Below, one piece after another: positions 25,608 through 35,433 of a stretch of 64,000 nt of DNA. The notes under the pieces were generated by a model. That model was not told the DNA's origin, searched no databases, and saw only the letters and a list, made by a program, of their open reading frames with translations. A program made the translations under genes and the position numbers. The DNA comes from Candidatus Obscuribacterales bacterium. Lineage in GTDB: Bacteria > Cyanobacteriota > Vampirovibrionia > Obscuribacterales > Obscuribacteraceae. Location: positions 1-64,000 of the forward strand of contig JAIETF010000025.1 of NCBI GenBank assembly GCA_019745415.1, given 5' to 3'. The stretch's first letter is position 1; each line of letters begins with the position of its first letter.

Positions 25608-27908
25608 ATGTGGAAGCGCCGGACGAGAAAGAAAACAAACAAAAAGACAAACAAGAAGACGAAAAATCCCTTCGCGAATGTCAGCTTCTACGTTGATAGT
25701 TTGCCAAAAATTGACTTGCCTAGATCCCAAAGGCTGAACCTGATGGCTCAAGCTGGCAAGAATGCCGAAGAGAAATTTCAATCGGGTCTGCTGACGATTC
25801 ATGAAGAACTTCTGAGAGCAAATCCGCTCCAACTCCTGTGTTCTCTTTCGTTCAACTTCTTACATTCGTTTGATGCGGCTCCCAACGAATGGAAAAGGCA
25901 AGATAAGCTTTTCCAACATCACTTAGAAGTCATCCAAGCCTGTGCGCTAAAGCATAAATTTGACGAGTTTGGAATGGAGCGCACGGACCCACAAAAACTT
26001 ATTGACTCGATTAAAGAAGTCAGTCAACTATTCATCTTCAAACGCGCTCAGACAGTAAATGAATCAATGTCTGAGTCTGACATCGAGACCTTTATGACAC
26101 GCGAGGCCGTTAGAACACATACCCAAGCGGTAAGAAACTGGGGCTATCCTCAACACATGCATAGCCTCGTCCGGAAGCTAATGGCCAAAATGGATGACGT
26201 ATGCCAAAAAGAACACGGTATAAAAGCAAGTAGTTGCGCGGATCTCTTGTTCGCGCTCGTCAAACAGAGCGAAGCACGAATGAACCTCCATTTAGAGGAG
26301 AGGATGAAGTGCCTATCCAAGCCATCTAAACAGACAATGTTCGATGCGTACAAATCGGCTTTTCCGATTTGCCAGTACCTTGAACTGAGCGAACATCTAG
26401 TAAACGATAAATCAGTTTCTCTCCTGCAATTCAGAAACCATCTCTTCTGCTGCAGCGATTTCACGTTACCGTATGAAGTTTTCGTCGTTCGCCCCGACTT
26501 TGTGCAAAGCTTGACCGATGAAGGTGTTTCAGAGGAAGCTGTCAAGGCGTTGCTCGACTTGTGGAGTTTGCAATTCGGCGACATCACCGAGCAAGACGAA
26601 TTCCTTTTCATGGGAAATCCTGTCAGGTATCGCCCATTTATCAAAACAATGGATGACTTCTATGTTCTGCCATTGCCTGGACTTCTAGTTAGCTTTTGTT
26701 TGCAAATGCTGGAGATGCTCTTCCAATCCGCTGATAGCAAAAAACTGTATGAAAAGGCGCGCGCCAAATTCCTGGAAGACGAAGTTGCCGAAATTCTGGC
26801 GAGCAGCTTCCCTCGTGGCAAGTTATACCGCAACAGTGAATGGACTTATGACGTTGACGGCAAGACTTATGAAAATGACGCTCTCCTCGTGGTGGATCAA
26901 ATTGCCATTGTCTGCGAGTCAAAGTCAGGTCGTGTCGACGAATCTGCTCGCCGAGGAGGCGCGCGCCTAGACAAAGAAATCAAGGAATTGCTAATCGAAC
27001 CTGCCGAACAAGCCACAAGGTTTGCGGATTTTTTGTCTCGTCATCCAGAGGTTCATGAATTTGCTACCAGGAGCGGTGACAAGAATGTAGTCGACGTTTC
27101 GCAAGTGAAAGCGTACATACCCCTTCCTGTCACGCTGGATGACCTAAATCTGCGATGGTACAAAGATGCACTGCCAATGGTAACAAACGACCTGGTTAAG
27201 CGCTCTTGTCCTTTCTTGTTGTCTGATTTCTTGATTGCCATGGATGTTCTTCAAAGTGAAACATTGCGCTTGCATTATCTGAAACGAAGATTTGACTTTC
27301 AGCATAGAGACAACTTTGTCGGAGATGAAATCGACTTTTTGTCCGTTTATATGAAGACCAGATTGATCCACGAAATTCCTAACGAAGCCTTGTATGTTGG
27401 ATCAGGCGAAGCGCATCCGATAGACGAATACTATCTGAAATCATTCGAAGAGCAGGAGTGCCGTAGACCAGAGTTTCCACTCGACACCAGATGGCAGGCG
27501 CTCCTTTCCACATTCGATGCCGTTGGTGCGAATCCGGGATGGTCATGGATATCCCAACCGTTCCTCGATGTGAGCTACGAAGATCAGCGAAAGATAGAAA
27601 AGCAACTTAAAGAGCTTGCTCGAAAAGTCAAATCCGGCAAGGAAGAGTGGATGACCTTGACGTTTTGCAATGCGTCCAAAAACCGCGCTCCAATTGTTTT
27701 CGTTGTTCATCGCGGTCCTAGCGATGGATTGGCTCAAACAATGATGAGTGCTTTCGCAAAAGCGAGTCAGCAGTTAAACGGAGAGCTGGCCATCGGAGTA
27801 GGTATTGATGCACTGAACTTGCTTGTGCCATGTACTGCGATGGGACTTATCGCAGGCCAACAGCTTGTCGCGAGCGCTCAGAGTGTAGATCTAAGGTTTA
27901 CCCCGTAG
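25608..27908 (+). CDS. large protein with PD-(D/E)XK nuclease-like domain
   Basis: 766 residues from ATG 25608 (GAGG 9 bases upstream; an in-frame TTG at 25545 is the alternative). A basic N-terminus (WKRRTRKKTNKKTNKKTKN) precedes a long helical region (~50-400). Residues 422-439 hold END-ALLVVDQIAIVCESK: Asp424, Glu437, Lys439, the PD-(D/E)XK signature as in NERD-like nucleases. The last ~300 residues are unrecognised. No NTPase motif. No neighbour within its own operon; the radC-type gene precedes it on the same strand. Probably another defence nuclease. Confidence 0.62.
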   Translation: MWKRRTRKKTNKKTNKKTKNPFANVSFYVDSLPKIDLPRSQRLNLMAQAGKNAEEKFQSGLLTIHEELLRANPLQLLCSLSFNFLHSFDAAPNEWKRQDKLFQHHLEVIQACALKHKFDEFGMERTDPQKLIDSIKEVSQLFIFKRAQTVNESMSESDIETFMTREAVRTHTQAVRNWGYPQHMHSLVRKLMAKMDDVCQKEHGIKASSCADLLFALVKQSEARMNLHLEERMKCLSKPSKQTMFDAYKSAFPICQYLELSEHLVNDKSVSLLQFRNHLFCCSDFTLPYEVFVVRPDFVQSLTDEGVSEEAVKALLDLWSLQFGDITEQDEFLFMGNPVRYRPFIKTMDDFYVLPLPGLLVSFCLQMLEMLFQSADSKKLYEKARAKFLEDEVAEILASSFPRGKLYRNSEWTYDVDGKTYENDALLVVDQIAIVCESKSGRVDESARRGGARLDKEIKELLIEPAEQATRFADFLSRHPEVHEFATRSGDKNVVDVSQVKAYIPLPVTLDDLNLRWYKDALPMVTNDLVKRSCPFLLSDFLIAMDVLQSETLRLHYLKRRFDFQHRDNFVGDEIDFLSVYMKTRLIHEIPNEALYVGSGEAHPIDEYYLKSFEEQECRRPEFPLDTRWQALLSTFDAVGANPGWSWISQPFLDVSYEDQRKIEKQLKELARKVKSGKEEWMTLTFCNASKNRAPIVFVVHRGPSDGLAQTMMSAFAKASQQLNGELAIGVGIDALNLLVPCTAMGLIAGQQLVASAQSVDLRFTP

Positions 27909-28326
27909 TCAAGCTGTCTCGTTTCCTATTCCGAGAGGGCCGGGAACAAAGATATACTGGTATCGTCGACTACGAATGGTAGCGATTGCCGCAGATGCGC
28001 GACCTACCCTTCAAATGATCAGTAACTGATCTTTCTTTCTGCCTATTTTTCTGCTGTACCTTCTAATGCAGCGTCTCACAAATCTTCTTTTATCTCTGGT
28101 TTCGTTGCTAACGCCTACCAGGTGACAGTATCAAGCCAGACAAACTGAAAAGGTAAATCACTCAAGAGTGATTAATCAACACTCCTGATCAGCGGTACTG
28201 ATCACCCGCTTATTGTTTGCTCGCTGCAAAGCGAAGCCGATTCTTCAATCAAGTTTTCAAAATCATTCATCGCCCGCGCGTCACACAATCGCAGGCGAAT
28301 GACTCAACCCAAACGGAAAAATCTAC
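27909..28326. other. 418-base intergenic region with three palindromes
   Basis: Precedes the AlpA-like gene. GATCAGTAACTGATC (28017-28031, 7-bp arms), AATCACTCAAGAGTGATT (28156-28173, 8-bp arms) and TGATCAG-CGGTA-CTGATCA (28186-28204, 7-bp arms). The first and third share the GATCAG/CTGATC core, so they are likely sites for the same protein; the middle one is unrelated in sequence. No other genes seen. Confidence 0.6.
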
Positions 28327-28542
28327 ATGAAACAAGAAACTCCCTTTGGAGCTGCCTTCGTGCGCTCCGAGCTTCTCACACGTAGAGAAGCAGCTGCTTA
28401 TCTCGGCGCCTCAGAACAAACTCTCGCGATATGGAAATGTACAGGCAGATACAATCTCCCGTACATAAAAATCGGAAGGCTCGTGAAATACAAGAAATCC
28501 GATCTCGATGCCTTCATCGCAAGAAATCACATGACGGCGTAA
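28327..28542 (+). CDS. AlpA/excisionase-type HTH regulator
   Basis: 71 residues, a single winged-helix domain of the MerR/Xis type (LLTRREAAAYLGASEQTLAIWKC then YIKIGRLVKYKKSDLDAFI). Such proteins control excision or expression of genomic islands. Starts at ATG 28327 and follows a palindrome-rich upstream region that could contain its operators. It is the last gene of the accessory region. No integrase partner is present in the window. Confidence 0.85.
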   Translation: MKQETPFGAAFVRSELLTRREAAAYLGASEQTLAIWKCTGRYNLPYIKIGRLVKYKKSDLDAFIARNHMTA

Positions 28543-28593
28543 GACACCGAAGACCTAAGAACAGGTAACTGTCGGTTGTGCAGCGGCTAGGCT

Positions 28594-30381
28594 TCATCTT
28601 GGACAAAATCGAGCCTGGCTCACTGTCTGATCTGCTGAAGGAAGTGTTTCAACCCACTTCAACACTCTATCACGAAGAACTATCTTAGCTTTACCGAAAT
28701 AGTCACTAGCTGCAAACATCGCATCTGCTCTCGCAGTATCTAGATTGCCGAGCCCAGCTTCCGCCTGAGCCTTAATAAACATAGCATCGGCTTTCTCGTC
28801 GGAATTGACCAATGCTTTCTTGCATGCATCAAGAGCCAACCGATACTGCTTGTTCTTAACATAAAGCTCCGCCAGTCGAGTAAACCAAGTCGTTGTCTCA
28901 GGTCCAGGGGCCCGATCTCCGATTAATGACCTCAGGTCCTCGATTGCATTATCCAGATTTCCCATCTGTTCTTCGACTGTAGCCTGTTGGTCCAGGTAAA
29001 GGCGACCACCCAACGAAACTGCCTGTTTTGCATCGACCAAAGCTTCCTGAAAACGCCCCATCTCACGGTAAACTCTAGCTCTTTCCACATATAAGTCGAC
29101 CATCTGGTCGCCTAGCTCAATGGCCTCGCTTAGGGTGCTGAGTTCCTTCTCTTTATCATTCCAATAGCCAAGCGCCCTATCTTTTAGCTCTTCTATAGTC
29201 GGCTTATCATCGGCCTTGAAGGCATGGAATTCAATACTGCTCAACACCCGAGCACCACCTCGGCCAAACCGCATGAATAGTTGTCCAGTAGGAAGCTTCC
29301 AAGTCTCTGCATGATCCGACTCATCAAGCCCATTCCAGAAGTTAACAGCCAAGACTTTACTAGCGTCCGCCGGGAATAATAAATCTATCTCTGCTTTGGG
29401 AACACAGCACTTTTCTGTTGAAATTAGAAGAGTAATCAGCTGAGGAGAGCTCAAATTACCATGTTCCGAACGGTACTCTAAGCGTGTGAACGGACTAATC
29501 CCGTTATCTGAATGGAATATATTTGACCACACTCTGCCAGGCAACCTAATTCTGGCACCAGTAATTCGGTTCAATTCAGCAACGCTTAACGGATTCGCTG
29601 ATCTACTGAGAAATTTCACTAGTTCTATAACCTTGCCTCGTCCTTCTGAGGGAAGCTGTGACGCATCAAGCTTGAATGGCTTTCCAATTTTGAACTGCTC
29701 AATTAGAAGATTCGCAGCCCGTATGCAAACGTTTGCAGCCTCAGTATCATCTAAGAAATACTTTAGAGCAGCTGCCTTCAAATCCCTAACAGCACAGTCA
29801 TTCTGACCCAAGTAGCACTCGACCAGAGCCCTAAACTGAAGCCACTGAGCAAGCTCAGATTCGCAGGCGCCACTGCTAGATACACGACTGTCTGCAATTG
29901 CTTTCGCCGCCGCAAAACTATTCTTCCTCAAGAGAAGCCTTGCCAGCAACTCACTTGAACCTGAAAGCTTCGCGTGCGCAATGGCATCGTCGATCCGCCC
30001 AACCTTCTCATAGGCCACAGCCATTTCGCGGTGCGCTATTGCCTTGTAACGGAGGGGCACCCTCCACCTTGGCAAGCCATCTTTATAGTCGACAAGGGCA
30101 TCTTCATAATGTCCTGCCGCCAAAAGATTACGAGCCCTAAGTAGCTGTAATGGCATAGGCAACTGAAGACCTACCGGAATATAGCGGTCATCCTCCGGCT
30201 TAGTATGCTTCCTCAAGCAAGAGTCCTTCTCCATGAATCTAGGCAAAGGCACGGCAACTTGGCCATTATCGCCCCGCTGTTCACAACTAGCCGGGGTCGC
30301 GGCACTGCTATTAGACAATAGCGGTGCCGCAAACAAAAGTAATTGAAATAACGCAGCTCGTCTTCTTCGATAGAATCCCAT
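28594..30381 (-). CDS. exported TPR protein
   Basis: 595 residues from ATG 30381, preferred over 30411 because GAAGG lies 8 bases upstream. Signal peptide MGFYRRRRAALFQLLLFAAPLLS with a strongly basic n-region. TPR-like pairs occur at ~75-215 (ALVDYKDGLPRWRVPLRYKAIA) and ~400-570 (AIELGDQMVDLYVERARVYREMGRFQEALVDAKQAVSLGG). The middle (~230-390) is a non-TPR domain of unknown type. The convergent neighbour marks the right boundary of the accessory region. Confidence 0.72.
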   Translation of the reverse strand: MGFYRRRRAALFQLLLFAAPLLSNSSAATPASCEQRGDNGQVAVPLPRFMEKDSCLRKHTKPEDDRYIPVGLQLPMPLQLLRARNLLAAGHYEDALVDYKDGLPRWRVPLRYKAIAHREMAVAYEKVGRIDDAIAHAKLSGSSELLARLLLRKNSFAAAKAIADSRVSSSGACESELAQWLQFRALVECYLGQNDCAVRDLKAAALKYFLDDTEAANVCIRAANLLIEQFKIGKPFKLDASQLPSEGRGKVIELVKFLSRSANPLSVAELNRITGARIRLPGRVWSNIFHSDNGISPFTRLEYRSEHGNLSSPQLITLLISTEKCCVPKAEIDLLFPADASKVLAVNFWNGLDESDHAETWKLPTGQLFMRFGRGGARVLSSIEFHAFKADDKPTIEELKDRALGYWNDKEKELSTLSEAIELGDQMVDLYVERARVYREMGRFQEALVDAKQAVSLGGRLYLDQQATVEEQMGNLDNAIEDLRSLIGDRAPGPETTTWFTRLAELYVKNKQYRLALDACKKALVNSDEKADAMFIKAQAEAGLGNLDTARADAMFAASDYFGKAKIVLRDRVLKWVETLPSADQTVSQARFCPR

Positions 30382-30741
30382 GCAAAAAACCTTCGCCCGA
30401 TAGTTGAGCATGCAGACTTAGACGGTCTATCGCATTCCTTGAGAATTCAACATTCTTCAGCTGCTTTTTGCAAGCGCATTGTACTGCGAACTATCATCAA
30501 TAGAGAAAAGACGAGAGCTCATCAAGTCACCTCCATTCAATATCCTCTATGAAATGGCTCTAGGAGCCGATCATAATCGCTCGAGTGAACTTCTTCTCGA
30601 ATTCAGAATCAGATACAACACCGCAATTCACTTGAAAACACACCCATCCCAATTCCACCTACACCCCCAGCAAACCTCACCACAATCCGCCATATTCTGC
30701 TAACTTATGCAGACCCCATAACCAATCAAACGAAGGTGAAC
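30382..30741. other. 360-base intergenic stretch
   Basis: Divergent upstream region between the TPR gene and the tautomerase gene. Short open frames are present but lack ribosome sites and recognisable sequence. The last 60 bases are C/A-rich. No specific element seen. Confidence 0.4.
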
Positions 30742-30969
30742 ATGCCGCACATAGTCGTAAAACTCTGGCCAGGCAGCTCGGAAGAACAAAAGCAGAAGCT
30801 TGCCGATGAAATTGTCAAAGCCGGTAGCGCCATACTTGGCAAGGGAGACGCCTATTTTTCAGTTGACATAGAAGAAGTCGAATCAACCGACTGGGCGGAA
30901 CAAGTCTATAAGCCCGAAATAGAAGGACGCTGGGACAACCTCTATAGAAAGCCCGGGTATAAAATGTGA
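30742..30969 (+). CDS. pptA: 4-oxalocrotonate tautomerase family protein (PptA-like)
   Basis: 75 residues. Start fixed at ATG 30742 (AAGG 6 bases upstream), giving the catalytic Pro directly after the initiator Met (MPHIVVKLWPG). The length and the C-terminal RKPGYKM match E. coli PptA, which ends in KKPGYSM and starts MPHI. Such enzymes use the N-terminal Pro as a general base to tautomerise 2-hydroxymuconate or phenylpyruvate enols; physiological substrate unknown. The stop overlaps the next start (TGATG). Confidence 0.9.
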   Translation: MPHIVVKLWPGSSEEQKQKLADEIVKAGSAILGKGDAYFSVDIEEVESTDWAEQVYKPEIEGRWDNLYRKPGYKM

Positions 30970-32960
30970 TGCCAATTTTCAGAGCCACCACAAAGCAGCA
31001 AAATCGACTCACTGCAAAAGTATCCAACGCAGTTGCTTCCTTGTCCCTCATTCCTACACTAGTTTCAGCGCTTGGATTATTTGCTCTCTTCTCGACCACA
31101 GAGACAAGAGCCGCTGAGCTAAATCAGTCACAAGCTCAATCACAAATTCAGCCCCAAAACCAGGCACAAATTCAAACAATAGCCAATCAAAAAGACAGCC
31201 AGAACGGTGTTCCACAGAACATCTTCAACCTAGATCTTTGCACCCTAGCCTATCAGTTTTATCATCAATCTTTGTGCCTACCTCTCGACCCTTGGTACGA
31301 CATGATGTCACGAGTAGGCAGCGATAGACGCGACAATATCTGCCGCTTCACCCACGAATACGCAGCGGCTCTAGGCTCTAGACCTGGCTTTTACGGCGGT
31401 CCTAACGCTATTCGCGGCTGGGGCGAGAGCAACCTCAATCTAGACCCCATATTGACCAACTATAAAACACTCGATGCCGCCTTGCCGGCATTCACCAGAG
31501 ATGGTGAGCGCTATTTGGCCGTGGCCGCGCCCGACTATATCACTAGAAATATCAAAACCATCGAAGGCATTCGCTATCGCTCAAAACCGACAAGCTATCC
31601 CCATAACGATACTGAAAAATTCACTATTAAAGACTATTCAGAAGGCAAGGATCATTTGGTGGTTTTTGAAGGCGGCACCGGCAGTGATGGCAGCAAAGAT
31701 CCTTCTTGGAGCCTCATGGGTTTTGTCATGATGCACAAAACCGCCACCGGCTATAATGCTCATATTGTCTTTCGCGGCAGCCGCAGCGGCGCTTCTTTGT
31801 CAAAAACAGTATGGCGAGCACAGAATATAATCGGCGATCACAAGGGTAACCCCGATTGGATCACCGACTTACGCAGCAACAGTCAAATTGAAAATCCACT
31901 GCTTAGCAAAGTCGGCAAAGTCACTGCCGGTTTTGCTGATTCTTTACCGACCATGCTTGGCACAATCACCGCTGCTTGCAAACATCTTGAAGCCAATTAC
32001 CCACCGCCGGAAAATATCTATATTACCGGGCATAGCCTTGGCGCCGGTCTAGCCAGCCAGTTCACAGGCGCCATCACTCAAGGCGACTTTGGACAGCAAC
32101 TGCGCCAAGAAGTAAAAACATGGGATTGGAACAAAGCCGCGCTGGTGGCTTATGCCCAGCCTATTCCCGGCAGCCCCCAGTTTGCCGAAAACTTTGACAA
32201 GCTTATGCCCAACGCCGAACACTATTGGGTGGAAGGCGACAGCGTGGTGGAAGCTACTTCAAACAGCATAGTTGGTCTGTTGATAGATAAGGGCGAGCAC
32301 TGCGGCAAACAAATCAAGCTAACACCGGTTGCCGACTGCCAAGACAACGTGCATGAAGTATTCGTCATTAGAGATGCCCTGGTGCGCGACCTAGGGCAAA
32401 AACAAACGGCTTTGGCGACGCGACTTATTCAAGACAATAGCTGGGGCTACTATCAAAGCCTGCTCAAAATGCTCGACGGCAAAGCCGAAAACTTTGTTTA
32501 TCCCGGTGCGCCGGCGCCCCAACTGGTCACAGCTGAAAACCTGCCAAAGATGCTGCAAAACTATGCCTTTGGGCAAGAGTTTGCTGCCTGGCTGGCTAAT
32601 GTTTATGCCCGGATGATCGCCGAAAAGAGTAGTTATATTGGCCCCAAGTTTCAGAGCACCCTCGATGAAAGGAAACAGGTGGTGCTTGATTTGGTCAAGC
32701 GAATGCGCCAGCCGCTTATCGGCGAATCTTCACCAGGACAAACACAAGTACAGGCACAAACACAAGAAGCAACCCAAGAAGTAAACAACTTAGTCAATGA
32801 AGCGACTTTGATAGACGGCAACCTGGGGCTTACAAACGAAGAGCAGTGGATCTATTGCGGCACCATTCTCTCCAAAATAGAGAAGGCTAATCTACCTCTT
32901 CCCCAATTATTGGCCGAGCCTGTGATCAAGAGGAACCTCGACTCTAAATTCGACGAATGA
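30969..32960 (+). CDS. exported lipase-like protein (class 3)
   Basis: 663 residues. A signal peptide or anchor spans ~23-50, followed by a Gln-rich stretch. The nucleophile elbow is TGHSLGAGLAS with Ser356, preceded by YNAHIVFRGSRSG, the typical lipase_3 N-terminal strand; Asp and His candidates lie downstream. Alpha/beta hydrolase expected to cleave acyl esters outside the cytosol. The C-terminal ~200 residues are unassigned and Gln-rich near 590. Translationally coupled to pptA by a one-base overlap. Confidence 0.78.
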   Translation: MPIFRATTKQQNRLTAKVSNAVASLSLIPTLVSALGLFALFSTTETRAAELNQSQAQSQIQPQNQAQIQTIANQKDSQNGVPQNIFNLDLCTLAYQFYHQSLCLPLDPWYDMMSRVGSDRRDNICRFTHEYAAALGSRPGFYGGPNAIRGWGESNLNLDPILTNYKTLDAALPAFTRDGERYLAVAAPDYITRNIKTIEGIRYRSKPTSYPHNDTEKFTIKDYSEGKDHLVVFEGGTGSDGSKDPSWSLMGFVMMHKTATGYNAHIVFRGSRSGASLSKTVWRAQNIIGDHKGNPDWITDLRSNSQIENPLLSKVGKVTAGFADSLPTMLGTITAACKHLEANYPPPENIYITGHSLGAGLASQFTGAITQGDFGQQLRQEVKTWDWNKAALVAYAQPIPGSPQFAENFDKLMPNAEHYWVEGDSVVEATSNSIVGLLIDKGEHCGKQIKLTPVADCQDNVHEVFVIRDALVRDLGQKQTALATRLIQDNSWGYYQSLLKMLDGKAENFVYPGAPAPQLVTAENLPKMLQNYAFGQEFAAWLANVYARMIAEKSSYIGPKFQSTLDERKQVVLDLVKRMRQPLIGESSPGQTQVQAQTQEATQEVNNLVNEATLIDGNLGLTNEEQWIYCGTILSKIEKANLPLPQLLAEPVIKRNLDSKFDE

Positions 32961-33089
32961 GACTTACCAAAAGATCTATATAGATATCAGTCCAAAGCTC
33001 TAGCTCTTTAGCATGATGGCCGCGCCCGGCGCCTCTGCCAAACTATTGGCAATACACGTGCTGACGGTCAGCCAGCAGCTGAGGTAAAG

Positions 33090-34934
33090 ATGGGCAAAAT
33101 ATCTAAGTCTCATGGGTTAAGAGCAAGGGCGCAGGCGCCAGTAATCTTATTTGCCTCTGCAGTTATCTTGTTTGCCTCTGCAGTATTCTTGCTCGCCCCC
33201 GCCTTTACCGCTATATTGCCCGCTATGGCAGCGACGCCGCCCGCCAGGCAAAGCCAGCCGGTACAAGAGCGCCCTATCAAAGACAAATGGGCGCTTGTAG
33301 TGGGCATCAGCCAATTTGCCGACAAATCAATCAATCTAAAGTATCCAGCAAAAGATGCCACCGACTTTTATAACTTTCTTGTTGGTCCCGGGTGTTTCAG
33401 TAAAGACCATGTGCGCTTACTTACCAATGAGAAAGCCACACGCGCCAATATTCTGGCCACGATTGGTGATCGCTGGCTGCCCCGGGTGGCTCATCCCGAC
33501 GACTTAGTGGTGGTCTATATCAGCAGTCACGGCAGCCCCGCCGACTTAGACGTGGGCGGCGTCAACTATATTGTCGCCCATGATACCGACAAAGAATCAC
33601 TCTATGCCACAGGCATTCCCATACAAGATTTGATGCGCATCATCAAAGCCAGAGTGCATTGCGAAAGAGTGGTTATTATTCTAGATGCCTGCCATAGCGG
33701 CGCGGCATCAACCGACAGCAAGGGCTTGGCTAGAACGGCCAACGTCAGCGCCTCGGCGGTGGTGGCCGGCACCGGACAACTGGTAATCGCTTCAAGTAAA
33801 CCCGACCAAGTTTCATGGGAAAGTAAGAACTATCAAAACAGTGTCTTCACTTACAGGCTTATTGAAGCGCTTAAACAAAACGGCGGCAAAACACCCCTTG
33901 GTGCGGCCTTTCAGAACATGAAAGACTCTGTGGAAAACGAGGTCTTGCGCGACCGCGGTCATATGCAGAGCCCAGAGATGAAAAGCCGCTGGGACGGCAG
34001 CGAATTATGCCTGGCGGCGCCGCCGACTGCACCAAGAGCCGGTCTTGACCTGCCCGATTCTCTCGATATGGCTACGACAAGCGTCAATAAACCAGCATCA
34101 GGCGGACACCCGACATCGCAGACTGAATCTGCCGCGCCTTCAAAAGAACGTGCGCTGCCGCCTAAGACTGTACTCAACAACGGCAACATTTACAGAGTCT
34201 TCAATGGTCCAAGCAAACCCTGCCGCTTCGAGCTTGAGGGGCCGGCGCTTGTTACCTATATGGTCAGCTATCACTGGAACGAGGGGCGAGGTAAAACACC
34301 CGGAACACTCAGTTTAAGGCGGGCGGGCGGCACGACTTATGGACCATTTCAAACCGAAGGCAAACCGGGACAAGGGGGAGTGCCCGACGCCTATTGGGAA
34401 TGCGAGCCGATGGTGACCATTGCGCCAGGCAGCTATACAGTAATTGACAGCGATCCGTCCACCTGGTCGCAGAACGACCTTTCAGGCAATGCCGGCATAG
34501 TAAAGATCAAGGTAGCACCGGTCAAGCAGAACACGACAAATCTAGCAAACATAAAGCGCGAACCGGTCGCTGCGGTCTTTAATAACGGCAATATTGCCGC
34601 CGTCTTCAATCGACCCAGTCGCCCCACTTGGTTTAGCATAAAAGCACCACTTTTGGTGACCAATATGATGAATTATCACTGGAATGACTCACATGGACAA
34701 GATCCAGGCGAGATTGGCTTAGTGCACCAAGACGGTACAATTTATGGACCGTGGCGCACCCATACCGCCCCTGGACAGGGCGGCGTACCTAATGCCTATT
34801 GGCTCTGTGAGCCCGATGCCATTCTCAAACCAGGAATCTATATGGTCACCGATAGTGATACCAGTACTTGGTCGCAGAACCCGGAAAGTAAAAATCAAGG
34901 AATCACTGAGATTAAAGGTGTATTTCAAAATTAA
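33090..34934 (+). CDS. exported caspase-like protease (C14) with duplicated C-terminal domain
   Basis: 614 residues. Signal peptide ~10-48, whose hydrophobic core contains a 21-base tandem duplication (VILFASA twice). The caspase fold starts at WALVVGISQF and carries the catalytic dyad His147 (ISSHGS) and Cys201 (LDACHSG). Residues ~360-477 and ~494-612 are two copies of one domain, each with NNGNI..VF, the YHWN motif, GxxYGP, GQGGVP.AYW and STWSQN. These repeats may bind a ligand. Orthocaspases cleave after Arg/Lys. GAGG lies 5 bases before ATG. Confidence 0.85.
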   Translation: MGKISKSHGLRARAQAPVILFASAVILFASAVFLLAPAFTAILPAMAATPPARQSQPVQERPIKDKWALVVGISQFADKSINLKYPAKDATDFYNFLVGPGCFSKDHVRLLTNEKATRANILATIGDRWLPRVAHPDDLVVVYISSHGSPADLDVGGVNYIVAHDTDKESLYATGIPIQDLMRIIKARVHCERVVIILDACHSGAASTDSKGLARTANVSASAVVAGTGQLVIASSKPDQVSWESKNYQNSVFTYRLIEALKQNGGKTPLGAAFQNMKDSVENEVLRDRGHMQSPEMKSRWDGSELCLAAPPTAPRAGLDLPDSLDMATTSVNKPASGGHPTSQTESAAPSKERALPPKTVLNNGNIYRVFNGPSKPCRFELEGPALVTYMVSYHWNEGRGKTPGTLSLRRAGGTTYGPFQTEGKPGQGGVPDAYWECEPMVTIAPGSYTVIDSDPSTWSQNDLSGNAGIVKIKVAPVKQNTTNLANIKREPVAAVFNNGNIAAVFNRPSRPTWFSIKAPLLVTNMMNYHWNDSHGQDPGEIGLVHQDGTIYGPWRTHTAPGQGGVPNAYWLCEPDAILKPGIYMVTDSDTSTWSQNPESKNQGITEIKGVFQN

Positions 34935-35360
34935 GACAAGAATCCCCTCTAAATAAGCTAAAAACTTAGTTTGTACATTTGCAATTTCACTTTGCAAACT
35001 TGCGGCTATGTGCTACAAATAAAACATAGAAGTAAAAGCAAACAGCTTTGTGAACCAGTTAAACGAACGGGTCTAGAACAGTGTTTACGTTAGTCTCCAC
35101 AGGTAAAATCGAGAATCGGAGCCGCTCCTGGCGCCGGTCAGCTTTGCTCGAATGTTTTACCTCGTCTGGAGTACTGCAAAATGCTTTATCAAATTTCTCA
35201 AAATAGACTTTCACCGCCGCTCGGTCATGTCTCGGCGAAGCCGCACAAGTACTTAATTCTGTGCGTACACTTCTGGCGTTCAGAAATCAAATAATTAGCG
35301 CATAGCAAAAGCGCTAAATTCAGCAAAAGATGCAGGTTATTCCCTTCATCTCTTATTTCT
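34935..35360. other. 426-base stretch between the caspase gene and the tRNA pair
   Basis: No coding sequence recognised. Contains short inverted repeats such as AGCGC...GCGCT near 35298-35313. No known RNA family identified. Confidence 0.4.
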
Positions 35361-35432
35361 GCGTCGCAGGACATGGTGTCCAAACTTCCTCCAAAGTTGT
35401 AGGAGCAGGTTCGATTCCTGCGCGGCGCGCCA
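35361..35432 (+). tRNA. tRNA-Trp-like gene (CCA anticodon), degenerate
   Basis: 72 bases including CCA. Acceptor GCGTCGC/GCGGCGC pairs fully (one G-T), the T arm GCAGG-TTCGATT-CCTGC is perfect, discriminator G and loop CTCCAAA (anticodon CCA) fit tRNA-Trp. However the D loop is only ~5 bases (GAC-ATGGT-GTC), the anticodon stem has two T-T mismatches, and the whole is ~4 bases short. Either a decayed tRNA or an unusual one. Confidence 0.55.
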
Positions 35433-35433
35433 T

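Noticed and set aside
30479-30703. 74-residue open frame upstream of pptA
   Set aside because: No ribosome site and no recognisable protein sequence; low-complexity Pro/His/Thr end.
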